Shown here: piece after piece, positions 34,027 through 41,394 of the stretch
Layout of the letters: each line of letters opens with the position of its first letter
Numbering within the stretch: the first letter of the stretch is position 1
DNA from: Anthopleura xanthogrammica
Lineage: Eukaryota > Cnidaria > Anthozoa > Actiniaria > Actiniidae
Assembly: GCA_964019055.1 (NCBI GenBank)
Contig: OZ025211.1
Span: 3,518,835-3,582,834 of the forward strand
Direction: 5' to 3'
Length of the DNA: 64,000 nt
The notes under the pieces: model-generated
What the model was told of the DNA's origin: nothing
What the model saw: the letters and a program-made list of their open reading frames with translations, nothing else
The model's database searches: none
Program-made: the position numbers and the translations under genes

Positions 34027-34210
34027 AATAATAATGATGGTAACTATCAAAAATTGCCTTTTGCATTAATGATCTTTAATGATACTTTTTTCAGCTACAG
34101 CACCTGGTAAGAGAGAAAATATTCCATTCTACCAAGCACCATGGTTCATTATCCTAATGGTTTTCAATGTTTTGTTCTTAACGTCAACTGCAGTAACACT
34201 GCTTAGATAA
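11331..34210 (+). CDS. Gene B: L1CAM-like adhesion protein with triplicated Ig1-Ig4 and no cytoplasmic tail
   Basis: 27 coding exons from ATG at 11352 to TAA at 34208-34210 add up to 5778 nt in one frame, 1925 residues. Predicted order: signal peptide 1-16; three Ig1-Ig4 blocks at 17-437, 438-858 and 859-1279; Ig5 1280-1369; Ig6 1370-1468; four FN3 domains 1469-1887; C-terminal hydrophobic segment 1904-1924 followed by a single Arg. Family plan (gene C): 6 Ig, 5 FN3, transmembrane helix, tail. B therefore gains eight Ig domains and loses one FN3 and the tail. All junctions are GT-AG and phase-compatible and no stops interrupt the copies. Splicing only one block, or a different block per transcript, would also be in frame. 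Polybasic RRRR near residue 1724 in FN3-3 is a likely furin-type site, as known in L1. Function inferred: homophilic cell adhesion at the surface. Confidence 0.85.
11437..11596 (+). pseudogene. LINE (CR1/L2-like) ORF2 C-terminal fragment in intron 1
   Basis: Reads PRSNTKGYGDIAF, then KLWNELPLDLR, then LFKKKLKTFLFF and a stop at 11594-11596. This is the characteristic C-terminus of non-LTR retrotransposon reverse transcriptases (YGDRAF...LWNSLP...FKKKLKTYLF). It is the 5'-truncated tail of an old insertion, also present in gene A, so it predates the A/B duplication. Confidence 0.8.
11966..12274 (+). CDS. Gene B exon 2: Ig1, copy 1
   Basis: 309 nt, phase 1-1. Ig fold residues FTLSC, FKWKKSG and YQCLVSN. 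The variable segment reads EDLIHIPYHQ, closer to gene C (KDLIHIDPYQ) than to copies 2 and 3. Confidence 0.88.
12275..13177. repeat. Intron with dispersed repeat GATTGGTCAGGAGCCGTGG
   Basis: About 650 bp of this intron (12340-13000) is missing in gene A but present in B copies 2 (16815-17470) and 3 (21320-21980) and in gene C (44110-44770). A related sequence (GTGGTAAATAAGAGGACATA, TTTTGACGTCATATC) also sits in gene B at 28262-28830. It is a mobile element fragment of unknown class; no coding is seen. Confidence 0.55.
13178..13522 (+). CDS. Gene B exon 3: Ig2, copy 1
   Basis: 345 nt, phase 1-1. SLYIPCPQQ and LQLQCVVESG carry the disulphide cysteines. The protein sequence equals copy 2 exactly and differs from copy 3 by one Lys/Arg (KKLEQ/KRLEQ). 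Confidence 0.88.
13840..13995 (+). mobile_element. tRNA-derived SINE (copy 1)
   Basis: AAGCGCTCGCCTCTCGAG, CACCAATGCGATGCGGG and the B-box-like GGTTCGAGTCCCGG identify a tRNA-headed SINE. It is not a functional tRNA: no cloverleaf can be completed. Identical copies follow at 18314-18469 and 22819-22974, carried by the tandem duplication. Confidence 0.65.
14074..14179 (+). CDS. Gene B exon 4: Ig3 first half, copy 1
   Basis: 106 nt, phase 1 to 2, ending before GTGAGT. Contains the first Ig3 cysteine (KFLYCIASG). Confidence 0.86.
14695..14915 (+). CDS. Gene B exon 5: Ig3 second half, copy 1
   Basis: 221 nt, phase 2 to 1. PAPQTTWYRVQDG gives the core Trp and NYKCEVSNGQG the second Cys. The spliced codon AAC joins exon 4 to this exon as GNPAPQ, the usual Ig motif. 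Confidence 0.87.
15496..15643 (+). CDS. Gene B exon 6: Ig4 first half, copy 1
   Basis: 148 nt, phase 1 to 2. VPPVWTVKPPPVK, then ELVCEALGTPPPKYKWYHNG: first Cys and Trp of Ig4. Confidence 0.86.
15782..15915 (+). CDS. Gene B exon 7: Ig4 second half, copy 1
   Basis: 134 nt, phase 2 to 1. GVFQCAVENDLG holds the second Cys. It ends VE plus one base, so it joins in frame either to the next Ig1 copy (VEAGLTPP) or to Ig5 (VEARPPK). Confidence 0.86.
16111..16134. repeat. Poly-G tract, copy 1/2 boundary intron
   Basis: A run of about 18 G ending GGGAAGGGAGGG. The matching tract in the next copy is at 20590-20605. A poly-C tract on the same strand lies about 115 bp downstream of each. Slippage-prone; one run length differs between copies. 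Confidence 0.85.
16440..16748 (+). CDS. Gene B exon 8: Ig1, copy 2
   Basis: 309 nt, phase 1-1. Same as copy 1 except the variable segment EDVKNVPPYQ. Confidence 0.87.
17652..17996 (+). CDS. Gene B exon 9: Ig2, copy 2
   Basis: 345 nt, phase 1-1. Encoded protein identical to copy 1. Confidence 0.87.
18548..18653 (+). CDS. Gene B exon 10: Ig3 first half, copy 2
   Basis: 106 nt, phase 1 to 2, identical to copy 1. Confidence 0.85.
19169..19389 (+). CDS. Gene B exon 11: Ig3 second half, copy 2
   Basis: 221 nt, phase 2 to 1, same sequence as copy 1 (GKTLVSRLIKITVYG end). Confidence 0.86.
19970..20117 (+). CDS. Gene B exon 12: Ig4 first half, copy 2
   Basis: 148 nt, phase 1 to 2, same as copy 1. 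Confidence 0.85.
20256..20389 (+). CDS. Gene B exon 13: Ig4 second half, copy 2
   Basis: 134 nt, phase 2 to 1, same as copy 1 (ENDLGMIVSSTWLKVE). Confidence 0.85.
20945..21253 (+). CDS. Gene B exon 14: Ig1, copy 3
   Basis: 309 nt, phase 1-1. Variable segment EDVKNVPPYQ as in copy 2; one His to Arg change (SPRNDG) shared with gene A. Confidence 0.87.
22157..22501 (+). CDS. Gene B exon 15: Ig2, copy 3
   Basis: 345 nt, phase 1-1, one residue different from copies 1 and 2. Confidence 0.87.
23053..23158 (+). CDS. Gene B exon 16: Ig3 first half, copy 3
   Basis: 106 nt, phase 1 to 2. Downstream of this exon copy 3 begins to diverge from copies 1 and 2. Confidence 0.85.
23674..23894 (+). CDS. Gene B exon 17: Ig3 second half, copy 3
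   Basis: 221 nt, phase 2 to 1. The end differs from copies 1 and 2: GKSLVSKLIK instead of GKTLVSRLIK. Confidence 0.86.
24475..24622 (+). CDS. Gene B exon 18: Ig4 first half, copy 3
   Basis: 148 nt, phase 1 to 2. One Pro to Leu change (KPLPVK). Confidence 0.85.
24761..24894 (+). CDS. Gene B exon 19: Ig4 second half, copy 3
   Basis: 134 nt, phase 2 to 1. ENDWGMIVTSTWLRVK differs from copies 1 and 2 at four or more sites and ends VK, giving VKARPPK when joined to Ig5. Confidence 0.86.
25849..26105. mobile_element. Fold-back MITE, nested hairpin, in gene B intron 19
   Basis: Outer arms AAATCCTCATCAATTATT and (inverted) AATAATTGATGAGGATTT. Within it, 25953-26079 is a near-perfect hairpin from AATCTGTTCTATTG to CAATAGAACAGATT with the CCAGTGTCCTTGGA centre. 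Gene C lacks this whole block. Confidence 0.78.
26911..27250. mobile_element. MITE with about 100-bp inverted arms, gene B intron 19
   Basis: Left ACTCATTTGCACAGACTTAG, right CTAAGCCTGTGCAAATGAGT; the arms continue through GATGACTTATAAACGAGG and ACGGAC. The centre has a TGTAC microsatellite. Gene C has the right flank (GTGTCTTCTATAATCTTGAT) without the element. Confidence 0.8.
27539..27808 (+). CDS. Gene B exon 20: Ig5
   Basis: 270 nt, phase 1-1. Complete Ig domain: AVLQCDSNAAP, HWYKNDQ, GGKYTCKVANDLG. Four residues or fewer differ from gene C. Confidence 0.9.
27955..28245. mobile_element. GTCAGGGAA-rich degenerate MITE
   Basis: Starts CAGGGTTCCCATGGTCAGGG and repeats GTCAGGGAATTTT, ending near TACCATGACTGTG. 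It resembles the CCTTGAAA-rich hAT-type element at 7192-7482 in style. A shared, partly deleted copy is in gene C at 53276-53510, so it predates the B/C duplication. Confidence 0.5.
28295..28600. repeat. AAT microsatellites and a poly-C tract
   Basis: (AAT)n at 28297-28350 and about 28580-28600, and a run of about 24 C near 28470-28494. Present in gene B only; gene C's matching intron is shorter. Confidence 0.85.
29182..29478 (+). CDS. Gene B exon 21: Ig6
   Basis: 297 nt, phase 1-1. ALDLHCEART, YKWLKDGRK and AMYTCIAFTD mark the last Ig domain before the FN3 region, as in L1 proteins. Confidence 0.9.
29620..29850 (+). mobile_element. tRNA-derived SINE, gene B intron 21
   Basis: B-box-like GGTTTGAGTCTCACC, then TTGTTGGTTCTCTCC, GGGTTTTTCTCTGGGTTCTC and a 3' end TTTCAGTGGATGAAGAGCCA. 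A (TTTATTTG)n-like tail follows at 29838-29870. Gene C carries the same insertion (54320-54560). Confidence 0.68.
29910..30215 (+). CDS. Gene B exon 22: FN3-1
   Basis: 306 nt, phase 1-1. PPSDLKITDC, TITWKKGKENDAPITHFVVE and LTFRMRAINKIGPS fit an FN3 domain (Trp in strand B, Arg-Ala-x-Asn at strand F). Confidence 0.9.
30342..30412 (+). CDS. Gene B exon 23: FN3-2 first part
   Basis: 71 nt, phase 1 to 0. RPTMYPENFRGVPGK, then DIAWT up to the strand B Trp. Confidence 0.87.
30895..30990. repeat. CAT/CGT trinucleotide array
   Basis: Mixed TCATCG/TCATCA array in intron 23. Gene C has a shorter version at 55690-55757. Confidence 0.85.
31031..31378 (+). CDS. Gene B exon 24: FN3-2 end and FN3-3 start
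   Basis: 348 nt, phase 0-0. YYQLWEFQITAKNNVGEGPS closes FN3-2; APTSKPENVKMGKISARSI opens FN3-3 and the exon ends GSVDGYN. Confidence 0.89.
31767..31992 (+). CDS. Gene B exon 25: FN3-3 end with polybasic site
   Basis: 226 nt, phase 0 to 1. Begins IYHWGQSKLVKDHRRRREIP, then SYTLAIKAFNSGGEGPPS. RRRR sits in the C-C' region of FN3-3, where L1 and NrCAM are known to be cut by proprotein convertases. Confidence 0.89.
32516..32821 (+). CDS. Gene B exon 26: FN3-4
   Basis: 306 nt, phase 1-1. VPGPVSDFKAQAFSS, FANWSEPAKKNGILLGYSI and RFVIYLQAKTVIGPG. This is the last FN3 of gene B; gene C has one more. Confidence 0.9.
32886..33641. repeat. AATAC pentanucleotide array, 145 units, with 6 AATGC units
   Basis: Perfect (AATAC) from 32886 to 33610, then (AATGC) to about 33641. 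The repeat is open in several frames and makes long false ORFs on both strands. It adjoins a 160-bp block (33641-33800) that may be the 3' end of a LINE on the minus strand, for which the array would be the microsatellite tail. It lies in the last intron, where gene C carries the fifth FN3 exons. Confidence 0.95.
33820..34036. repeat. AAT and ATG trinucleotide arrays
   Basis: (AAT)n at 33820-33841, and (ATG)n flanked by (AAT)n at 33958-34036, just before the last exon of gene B. Confidence 0.9.
34095..34210 (+). CDS. Gene B last exon: C-terminal hydrophobic segment and stop
   Basis: 116 nt including TAA, phase 1 in. GKRENIPFYQAPWFIIL matches the gene C membrane exon (GKRESSPFYKAPWFIIL), then runs MVFNVLFLTSTAVTLLR and stops. 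No basic stop-transfer cluster and no cytoplasmic tail follow. It could be a tail-less anchor or a GPI-attachment signal; sequence alone does not decide. Confidence 0.85.
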
Positions 34211-35754
34211 GTTTGACGAACAAATACAGCTGAACTTGTTACTGGATCTGGTTTACATTATTTTTGCTTATCTTGCTTAATTTTTTCACCCCCCCCCCCC
34301 CCCCCTCCCTTGACTAGTATGGGAAAAGGGCTATAGCCCTACCAACCCCTCCCCCTCCGCGTTCCATGCAATAACCCAAAAAATTGGGATTTTGGTAATA
34401 AAATTCAACGTAGAAGAAACGAAAATATACTGATTTAAAATGTGTTCTCGTGATTATTTTTCAATTATTTGAAATTGCTTCGCTCGTGCTTAGGGTTTTC
34501 TTGTGACTCTGTATGATCGGTGACAGCGCATGTGTTTCGTACACAACAGTTGTGAGAAAGATGTAGACTGAGTTGATTTACCCGAAACGCAGTTCGTGTT
34601 GTAAGCGTGGTGTAAGCAGATTGCATGCGACAGTCGTAACCAAAAGTTGTACCGTGGAAATCGGCCTTTAGAAATACGAAAAAACAAGTCGACTTTTCGC
34701 GACTTCGACGTTCGCTTTTTTTCTCCTCGATCACTTGCGTAGTTCGTGACTCTGTTTATTATGCCGGTCTGGTGAATGGCTCATGGTCATACGGCTGCAG
34801 GGCTGGCAGAAATAAAAAACATATCCAGTATAATAAAAACCCAGGCGCTAGAGACATCAATATAAGTTAATAGAGACCCGATAAAATAATAACCAATACA
34901 GAAAATCAGTAGACCATTTGTTGGGTTGTCTACATCAAGACAAAACATTGTTCCTAATTATCTGTTTTATAATTTATAAGCGGATGTTTTTGTCTTGCCC
35001 ATAAGTCCCATAACAGGCAGCTCCTATATTTTTCTCGTTATCTTGCTATTGCCCTTGCAGCTTCTGCTCGATTAACTTCAGTGAGAGAAAGCTTCTTTTT
35101 CGTATCAATACAGTCCAACTCGTGCTCAAATGTCCAACCCGTTACTTCTGACTAGTTCTTGGTCCGTTTTTGCCATCATTGTTTCAGACTATTGCGCTCG
35201 ACAGTGCTTATTTTCCCAGTGAAGGAAAGCCTTAGATAGACTTCGGAACTTGCTTCATTTTTTGCATAGTGAAAATGGGATTTGATGTGCTGAGAATGGG
35301 ATTTATATTTAGCTACAAAAATGGCCCGGGAAATCGAGTCACGATACCTGAAGTAGGACACGTCATTCAGTTTTCCCTGGAAGAAAAGTCACAGTTTTTC
35401 TCCGCGGTTTTCTTCCCTCCACAAAAATCACCTTTCAAATTCTAATTCGATCCATCGGTTGCCTTGTAATTAGGTCCTAGACCTGTAAAAACTTTCAGTC
35501 CACTTCAGATTTCAAGTTAAATTTTTTCTGTACAAGCGTTACCGTTGCGAGAAAGTAGACGAAAACCAAAATTAAAGAACACCGACATGCTGCACATCCG
35601 TTTACAAAGTAATTTAAAATATGGCTCCTTCTTGTGACATCTTATTGAAGCACAACTCGTACGTTCTAGCACTCCATGACTTTGACTTCCGTTGCGAGAG
35701 AGCATGGACGAAAAACAAAATTATTCTATACTCTTGGTACGGAAAGCTAATAAA
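34211..35754. other. Gene B 3' flank
   Basis: Probable 3'UTR, then a poly-C run (about 34290-34307) and an AATAAA at 34398-34403 that could be a polyadenylation signal. Around 35540-35575 and 35688-35725 a CCGTTGCGAGA...GACGAAAACCAAAATTA-like motif occurs twice. No gene was recognised. Confidence 0.35.
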
Positions 35755-38296
35755 GCCTGGTTCTCACGGCCGGCGTCGTAGTCGTAAAAATAAGAGGCAT
35801 GTGAACGACAAGATCATAGTCAGTCCGTATCATCACGCAGAATCGCCGGACATTTGGAAGCATTAACTTAATTACCAACACCCTTGTCCCGCTCTGTTGC
35901 GCGTGAAGTTCAAATATCAAGCTTGAATTAACAAAGAAAACGACCAAAATCACGTCAGTACTGGTAGTTTATCCGCTTCTAACTATCAAAGCTTTTGAGA
36001 ATTCACTCTGTTCGAACCGGGTTCTGGCAGTTGAAATGTCTATCTAAGCATTGACATGTTTGGCTTTTCTTTAAACTTAGGAGATCATACTCTAAATCGA
36101 TATCAAAGTTGGGTAAATTTGATGTCTCTAGTATGGGAGAGCAACTTTTCGACATCAATAACGCGAAAATTTTATATAGAACTTTGTCTGTTATATCCGG
36201 GTTATGTCTAGTATACATCTAAATTCAGTAATGAGAAATGATGTACTCAAATAAATGGCCGGCACATATTGAAAACCTCGTATGGTTCCACAATAATGAG
36301 CAAATACCTAATTAGTATTCATAAATTCTTGATTCGTACTCATTAGAATTCAAATTCGTATTTCCCACTTCATCTTAGCTCCGCCTCTTTGAACCCTCTT
36401 GGGAATTTCCAAGCAATGTCGATGGATTTCCGACATGTTTCACGATGAACCCGAACGAACTCGTAATCTCGAAGTCTGTGTGATTGTCCATGAGTTCCCG
36501 AGCTTCTTGATATGGATTAAAATGGCAATACAAACAATATTTCAAACACATCCCAGTATACTGTTTGATCACTTTGTTTTGTTTTAAATGGTTGTTTTAA
36601 AAACACTATTTTTAAGAAAAAAATTTGAAACTCACAAAATCAACCCTGTTTCTATTTCACTTGACAACCAGAGTTGAGAAATAAACTTAATCGTCTTTAT
36701 TCGACTGTGAGTCAAAGTTTCACTGAATGATTACAAGAATCACAAAGTTGTTTGTCGGTTTCACTGGACAACCAGAGTTGAGAAATAAACTAACTTAAGC
36801 GTCTTTATTCGGCTGTGAATTAAAGTTTCACTGAATGATTACAAGAATCACAAAGTTGTTTGTCAGTTTCACTTGACAACCAGAGTTGAGAAATATACTC
36901 AAGCGTCTTTATTCGGCTGTGAATCAAAGTTTCACTGAATGATTACTTGAATCACAAAGTTGTTTGTCAGTTTCACTTGACAACCAGAGTTGAGAAATAA
37001 ACTAACTTAAGCGACTTTATTCGACTGTGAGTCAAAGTTTCACTGAATGATTACAAGAATCACAAAGTTGTTTGTCGGTTTCACTTGACAACCAGAGTTG
37101 AGAAATAAACTAACTTAAGCGTCTTTATTTTGCTGTGAATTCAAGTTTCACTGAATGATTACAAGAATCACAAAGTTGTTTGTCGGTTTCACTTGACAAC
37201 CAGAGTTGAGAAATATACTCAAGCGTCTTTATTCGGCTGTGAATCAAAGTTTCACTGAATGATTACAAGAATCACAAAGTTGTTTGTCAGTTTCACTTGA
37301 CAACCAGAGTTGAGAAATAAACTAACTTAAGCGTCTTTATTCGGCTGTGAGTCAAAGTTTCACTGAATGATTACAAGAATCACAAAGTTGTTTGTCGGTT
37401 TCACTTGACAACCAGAGTTGAGAAATAAACTAACTTAAGCGTCTTTATTTTGCTGTGAATCAAAGTTTCACTGAATGATTACAAGAATCACAAAGTTGTT
37501 TGTCGGTTTCACTTGACAACCAGAGTTGAGAAATAAACTAACTTAAGCGTCTTTATTTTGCTGTGAATCAAAGTTTCACTGAATGATTACAAGAATCACA
37601 AAGTTGTTTGTCAGTTTCACTTGACAACCAGAGTTGAGAAATATACTCAAGCGTCTTTATTCGGCTGTGAATCAAAGTTTCACTGAATGATTACAAGAAT
37701 CACAAAGTTGTTTGTCAGTTTCACTTGACAACAAGAGTTGAGAAATAAACTAACTTAAGCGTCTTTATTCGACTGTGAGTCAAAGTTTCACTGAAAGATT
37801 ACAAGAATCACAAAGTTGTTTGTCGGTTTCACTTGACAACCAGAGTTGAGAAATAAACTTAAGCGACAATTTTCGGGGCTCATTCGGAATACGTAAACAA
37901 TCTTCGTTGAAGTTTCGTAAGAGTTTGATTGACGTTTTTTGTATTCCCTAAAGAGTACTCATATATGATTGACAGCATACACTTAATCCCGGGAGGCCGC
38001 CAGACAAACCAATCACAGCTTTGATAGTTCATGCATAAATTTTCGCTCTCTGGGTTGGGTTATAATTTGATTGATCATTGATGTCCGTAAAACAATAGCG
38101 ATTCTGCGTGATGATAATCAGGCATAAAAATCATTGAAACTTTTCTATTTTCTTATGATTATGAGTGACTATGATTCCACGGTTCACACTTATGACGGCT
38201 GTTATAGTTATGATTATGACTATAATCATTATGATTTTGTGGTTCACACGTCTTGTTATGGTTATGACTACTATTGCGACGCCGTGTTAACCAAGC
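35755..38296. mobile_element. 2.5-kb terminal-inverted-repeat element carrying a satellite array
   Basis: Left GCCTGGTTCTCACGGCCGGC, right (reverse complement) GCTTGGTTAACACGGCGTCG; both continue through GTAGTCGTAA/GTAGTCATAA and AGGCATGTGAACGAC/AAGACGTGTGAACCAC, and further in ATCATCACGCAGAATCGC occurs inverted at both ends (about 35830 and 38100). No target duplication is clear and no transposase is seen. Confidence 0.65.
36625..37862. repeat. Satellite of 104- and 108-bp units, about 12 copies
   Basis: Each unit contains TTTCACTGAATGATTACAAG, ACAAAGTTGTTTGTC and GACAACCAGAGTTGAGAAAT. Spacing of GAGTTGAG runs 104, 108, 104, 108, 108, 104, 108, 108, 108, 104, 108. The short form has AAATATACTCAAGCG and the long form AAATAAACTAACTTAAGCG. 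The mixed order implies block duplication. Confidence 0.93.
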
Positions 38297-40787
38297 TCAA
38301 GATCTTAAAAAACGCGAGTCACAGACGTTGCACTGAAAAGTGCATACTTAATTTCTTTTTCAAGCTGAAATTCAAAAGTATTCAGTGAACCGATCTTTAA
38401 GACTCAAGGCTCAGATACACGGTGCAACATTCCCTGCAACATTGCTTGCAATATTATGATTACAGTACTATTTCAGCAGCCAAATCAGAGAAATTCTCGA
38501 TTTTCCCGCTTAATTTACAAGGATAATACAAATCACATACATAAAAATGATAAAACAGACGTTCAAATTTTTATATTTTAGTGTGATGTTGCACGCAATG
38601 TTGCACCGTGTGTCGGGGCCTTTAGACTTCTAATGAAGGCAGGTCTGAAGCAGAGCAAAATTTTGCCCTCTATTTCTCACACCATTTGTGTATCAAAAAT
38701 GACCGAAAAATTGCCTCGAGCGATAAGCAGTAAACATGAATCGATGTGAGCTAACTTTTTCCCCTTTATTCATTCATTTATTTAATTTCGTATTCAGAAA
38801 TAAGCCAAGGTCAATCTTCGCAATATTATCATCTTTACTTCTGCTGAGAAAACAATTCATAACATTTTTGTTAAAAGATAAAATATTTATTAATCTTGAT
38901 CTGAAATCAAATCATTAATTTCTTGGCTCGTGTTCAACAGTTATTCGTCATATGTCTGCATATAACTGTTTTCGTGACATATGCCTGCTAATGATTTATG
39001 AATGAGCGCGCGGTGGACATCGTGCTCGACGGCCTTGTTACCTTGGTTACGATGGATCAATGTTGAAATTTCATCAGTACCAAAGCCACGCAAAGTATAA
39101 TCCAGAACTGGTTACCCTGGTTACAATCGATGGCTCTGAGTTGAGTCAATGTTAAAATCGCGGCAGTAAAGCCACGCAAAGTACAATCCAGCCCTGAGTA
39201 CGATGGATGGCTCCCAGCTGGTCAATGTACGCAAAGTACAATCCAGAACTTTGTCGATCTGTGGTTGCTGTGGTAACAAGATTAGAGTATGCATGCCCCA
39301 TGGAGCGCGCTCAGCAATATTACACTAGTTACTCATCGGGAAACCATTGAGCTGAATCGAAGCAGAGTACGGAGCAGAGTCTTCAATAAATATTGGTTAT
39401 TAGATTAAAATGATAGTTTTTCGCTGTCGGATCGAAAAACATACCCATTGTAGGCACCATTACCCCATCCCCCCTCTCAAACACACGTACACACACACAC
39501 ACAAGTACCAGACTGAGTACCGTTTTACATTTGTAATTGATTTATAACATCTACCACACCCAGCTACCGGTTCTTCTCTGCATGATCGCTCGACTGTGAC
39601 CGAAGCATCTTTTGAAACATAACGTTGAAAAGCCTGTAACCACAATATGTCTAACAAAATGGGCTCCCTCTGTTTTTCAGCGGCTTCGCTGTTGGAGGCG
39701 GAACTGGAACTTCGTAGTTTACGCCATTATTTTAGAATGTTTAGGGAGCAAAAAGTTCTGGAAAATAATCTCTTTGTCTCTTGTCTATTTTTTTTTTTTT
39801 TTTTTACTTCTGGCTCGTAAACTATTATATCCCTCGCTATAATATCACAAATCCGGCCGGAGCCAGGTACTTTGAGAGAAATTGTAAATCGATATTATCT
39901 TTATAAGCGTTTAGTGTTGATGAATAATCTTCTCAAAACGTTAAGGATAATCTTGACGCCAATCCATTATATGTTGATGGATTTGTACTTCACGTTTACG
40001 GCTTTACCACTGGTGATTTTTAGAGTAACGGACGATATTGCTAGCGGCTCTCTAAAAAACAGAGTCTAATATATTACAAGTTCCTGGAGAGTTCAAGCCT
40101 TTAGGTATGAAACTACAACTAGTGTAAACAAACGAGAATGACACAAAAATACAACGGTATATTTTAAATATTCCAGATTTACTCTACTGATGTCAGAGAT
40201 TAGGTCAATTTAACCGGCCAGGTCCTATAACGTCAACAGATGGATCGGAAAAAGAGGAATGTTATCAACCACATGTCAAACTCTAAGAACGATACTTTTT
40301 AGATTTGCGTGACATGACTGATGCGATAGAGACCCAGTGCTGAACAAAATTTGCTGAGTTTTTTTAAGTCTGAATATGAATCATTACCACACGGTATAAA
40401 ATATATGGTTATCATTGTTTGTAAACACGGTTATTTCGGAATTCAAGTTCATAACAGTATACTTCAGTTCTTGGTTTCATCATTTTTTAAATTGTATGAA
40501 GAAGAGAGTTAAAAATAATCTTAAAAATGAAAAGGAAAAAAAATTACAATCAACTAAATCAGTCTAAGCTTTTCTTTACGATATTAGGAAATATCTGATG
40601 TTAATTCTTACATTTTCTGTTTTCTGTTTCGATTCAACGGATAGAAAAACCTAAGGGGATTCACTGATATTTTTAGTTTTTTTGAAGAAGTTACTTATAT
40701 AGTCTGATTACTTATTTGACAATGAAAGGAAACTTCTTCAAAATACTCTTTTGTTTTCGAATCTTATTTTCAAGTAAGAAGCTCTCA
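38297..40787. other. Intergenic, no gene recognised
   Basis: Contains a possible small inverted element (TGCAACATTCCCTGCAACATTG at 38421 and ATGTTGCACGCAATGTTGCACC at 38585) and three degenerate direct repeats around CACGCAAAGTACAATCCAG at about 39088, 39172 and 39230. A poly-T run is at about 39788. Open frames are short and lack family features. Confidence 0.4.
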
Positions 40788-40971
40788 CTGCGATTCTCAA
40801 TATTCTGCGAACTCAGACATTTCAACGGCTTGTTGTGAAATTGGTTTTTCGCTGCCGTCAATCAAAACTAATCAGTCGGTACCTTTTATATTTTTGACTG
40901 GCGGCAGTGAAAAAACAAATTCCAACGGCAAACTCGCTACTACCGAGTTCGCAGAATATTGAGAATCGCAG
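40788..40971. mobile_element. 184-bp MITE
   Basis: Ends CTGCGATTCTCAATATTCTG and CAGAATATTGAGAATCGCAG are perfect inverted repeats extending through CGAACTC; the inner arms also pair (CTGCCGTCAATCAAAA with TTTTTGACTGGCGGCAG). Confidence 0.85.
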
Positions 40972-41219
40972 TAAGACGCTACAACTCTTTCATAAATGTT
41001 TTTAGGACACTTGAAAAGTCTCATTACTTCTCGAAAGAAATATCATTCATGACAGACTTCAAAAATAAATGTTTAAAGATGACTCACTATCATCATCATC
41101 GTGACGAATAATATCATACCAATCTGTTGAGAAAATCTCACGGCCTATCCCAGCTTAAGACAGGTCCAAAATCTAAAATTAGAAAGTGAAAAACTCTTGA
41201 AAAATGAATAATTGCTCTA

Positions 41220-41394
41220 GTTTCCAGTAGATGACGTCATATCTGGTCACGTGGTCCAGTGGATACCGCCCAAAATTCCCTTGTCTTATAACTGCCTTCC
41301 AAATGACCGTTGCACGAAGCTAAGGAAAAAACCCAAGCACTTTACTCTAGTGTTTTAAGTATTTTCTGCGATCCAGGAGCATCTAACTTTACAG
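41220..41394 (+). promoter_or_regulatory. Candidate promoter and untranslated first exon of gene C
   Basis: A TGACGTCA (CRE-type palindrome, 41232-41239) and a CACGTG E-box (41248-41253) sit close together, followed about 140 bp later by a strong donor, ACAG|GTACGT after 41394. Gene C's first coding exon has an acceptor, so an upstream untranslated exon must exist. Position is an inference; no TATA box is convincing. Confidence 0.25.

Noticed and set aside
38134..38388. Tyr/Asp-rich small protein (SYDYDYNHYD)
   Set aside because: It is the right inverted end of the 35755-38296 element, rich in ATTATGA repeats.
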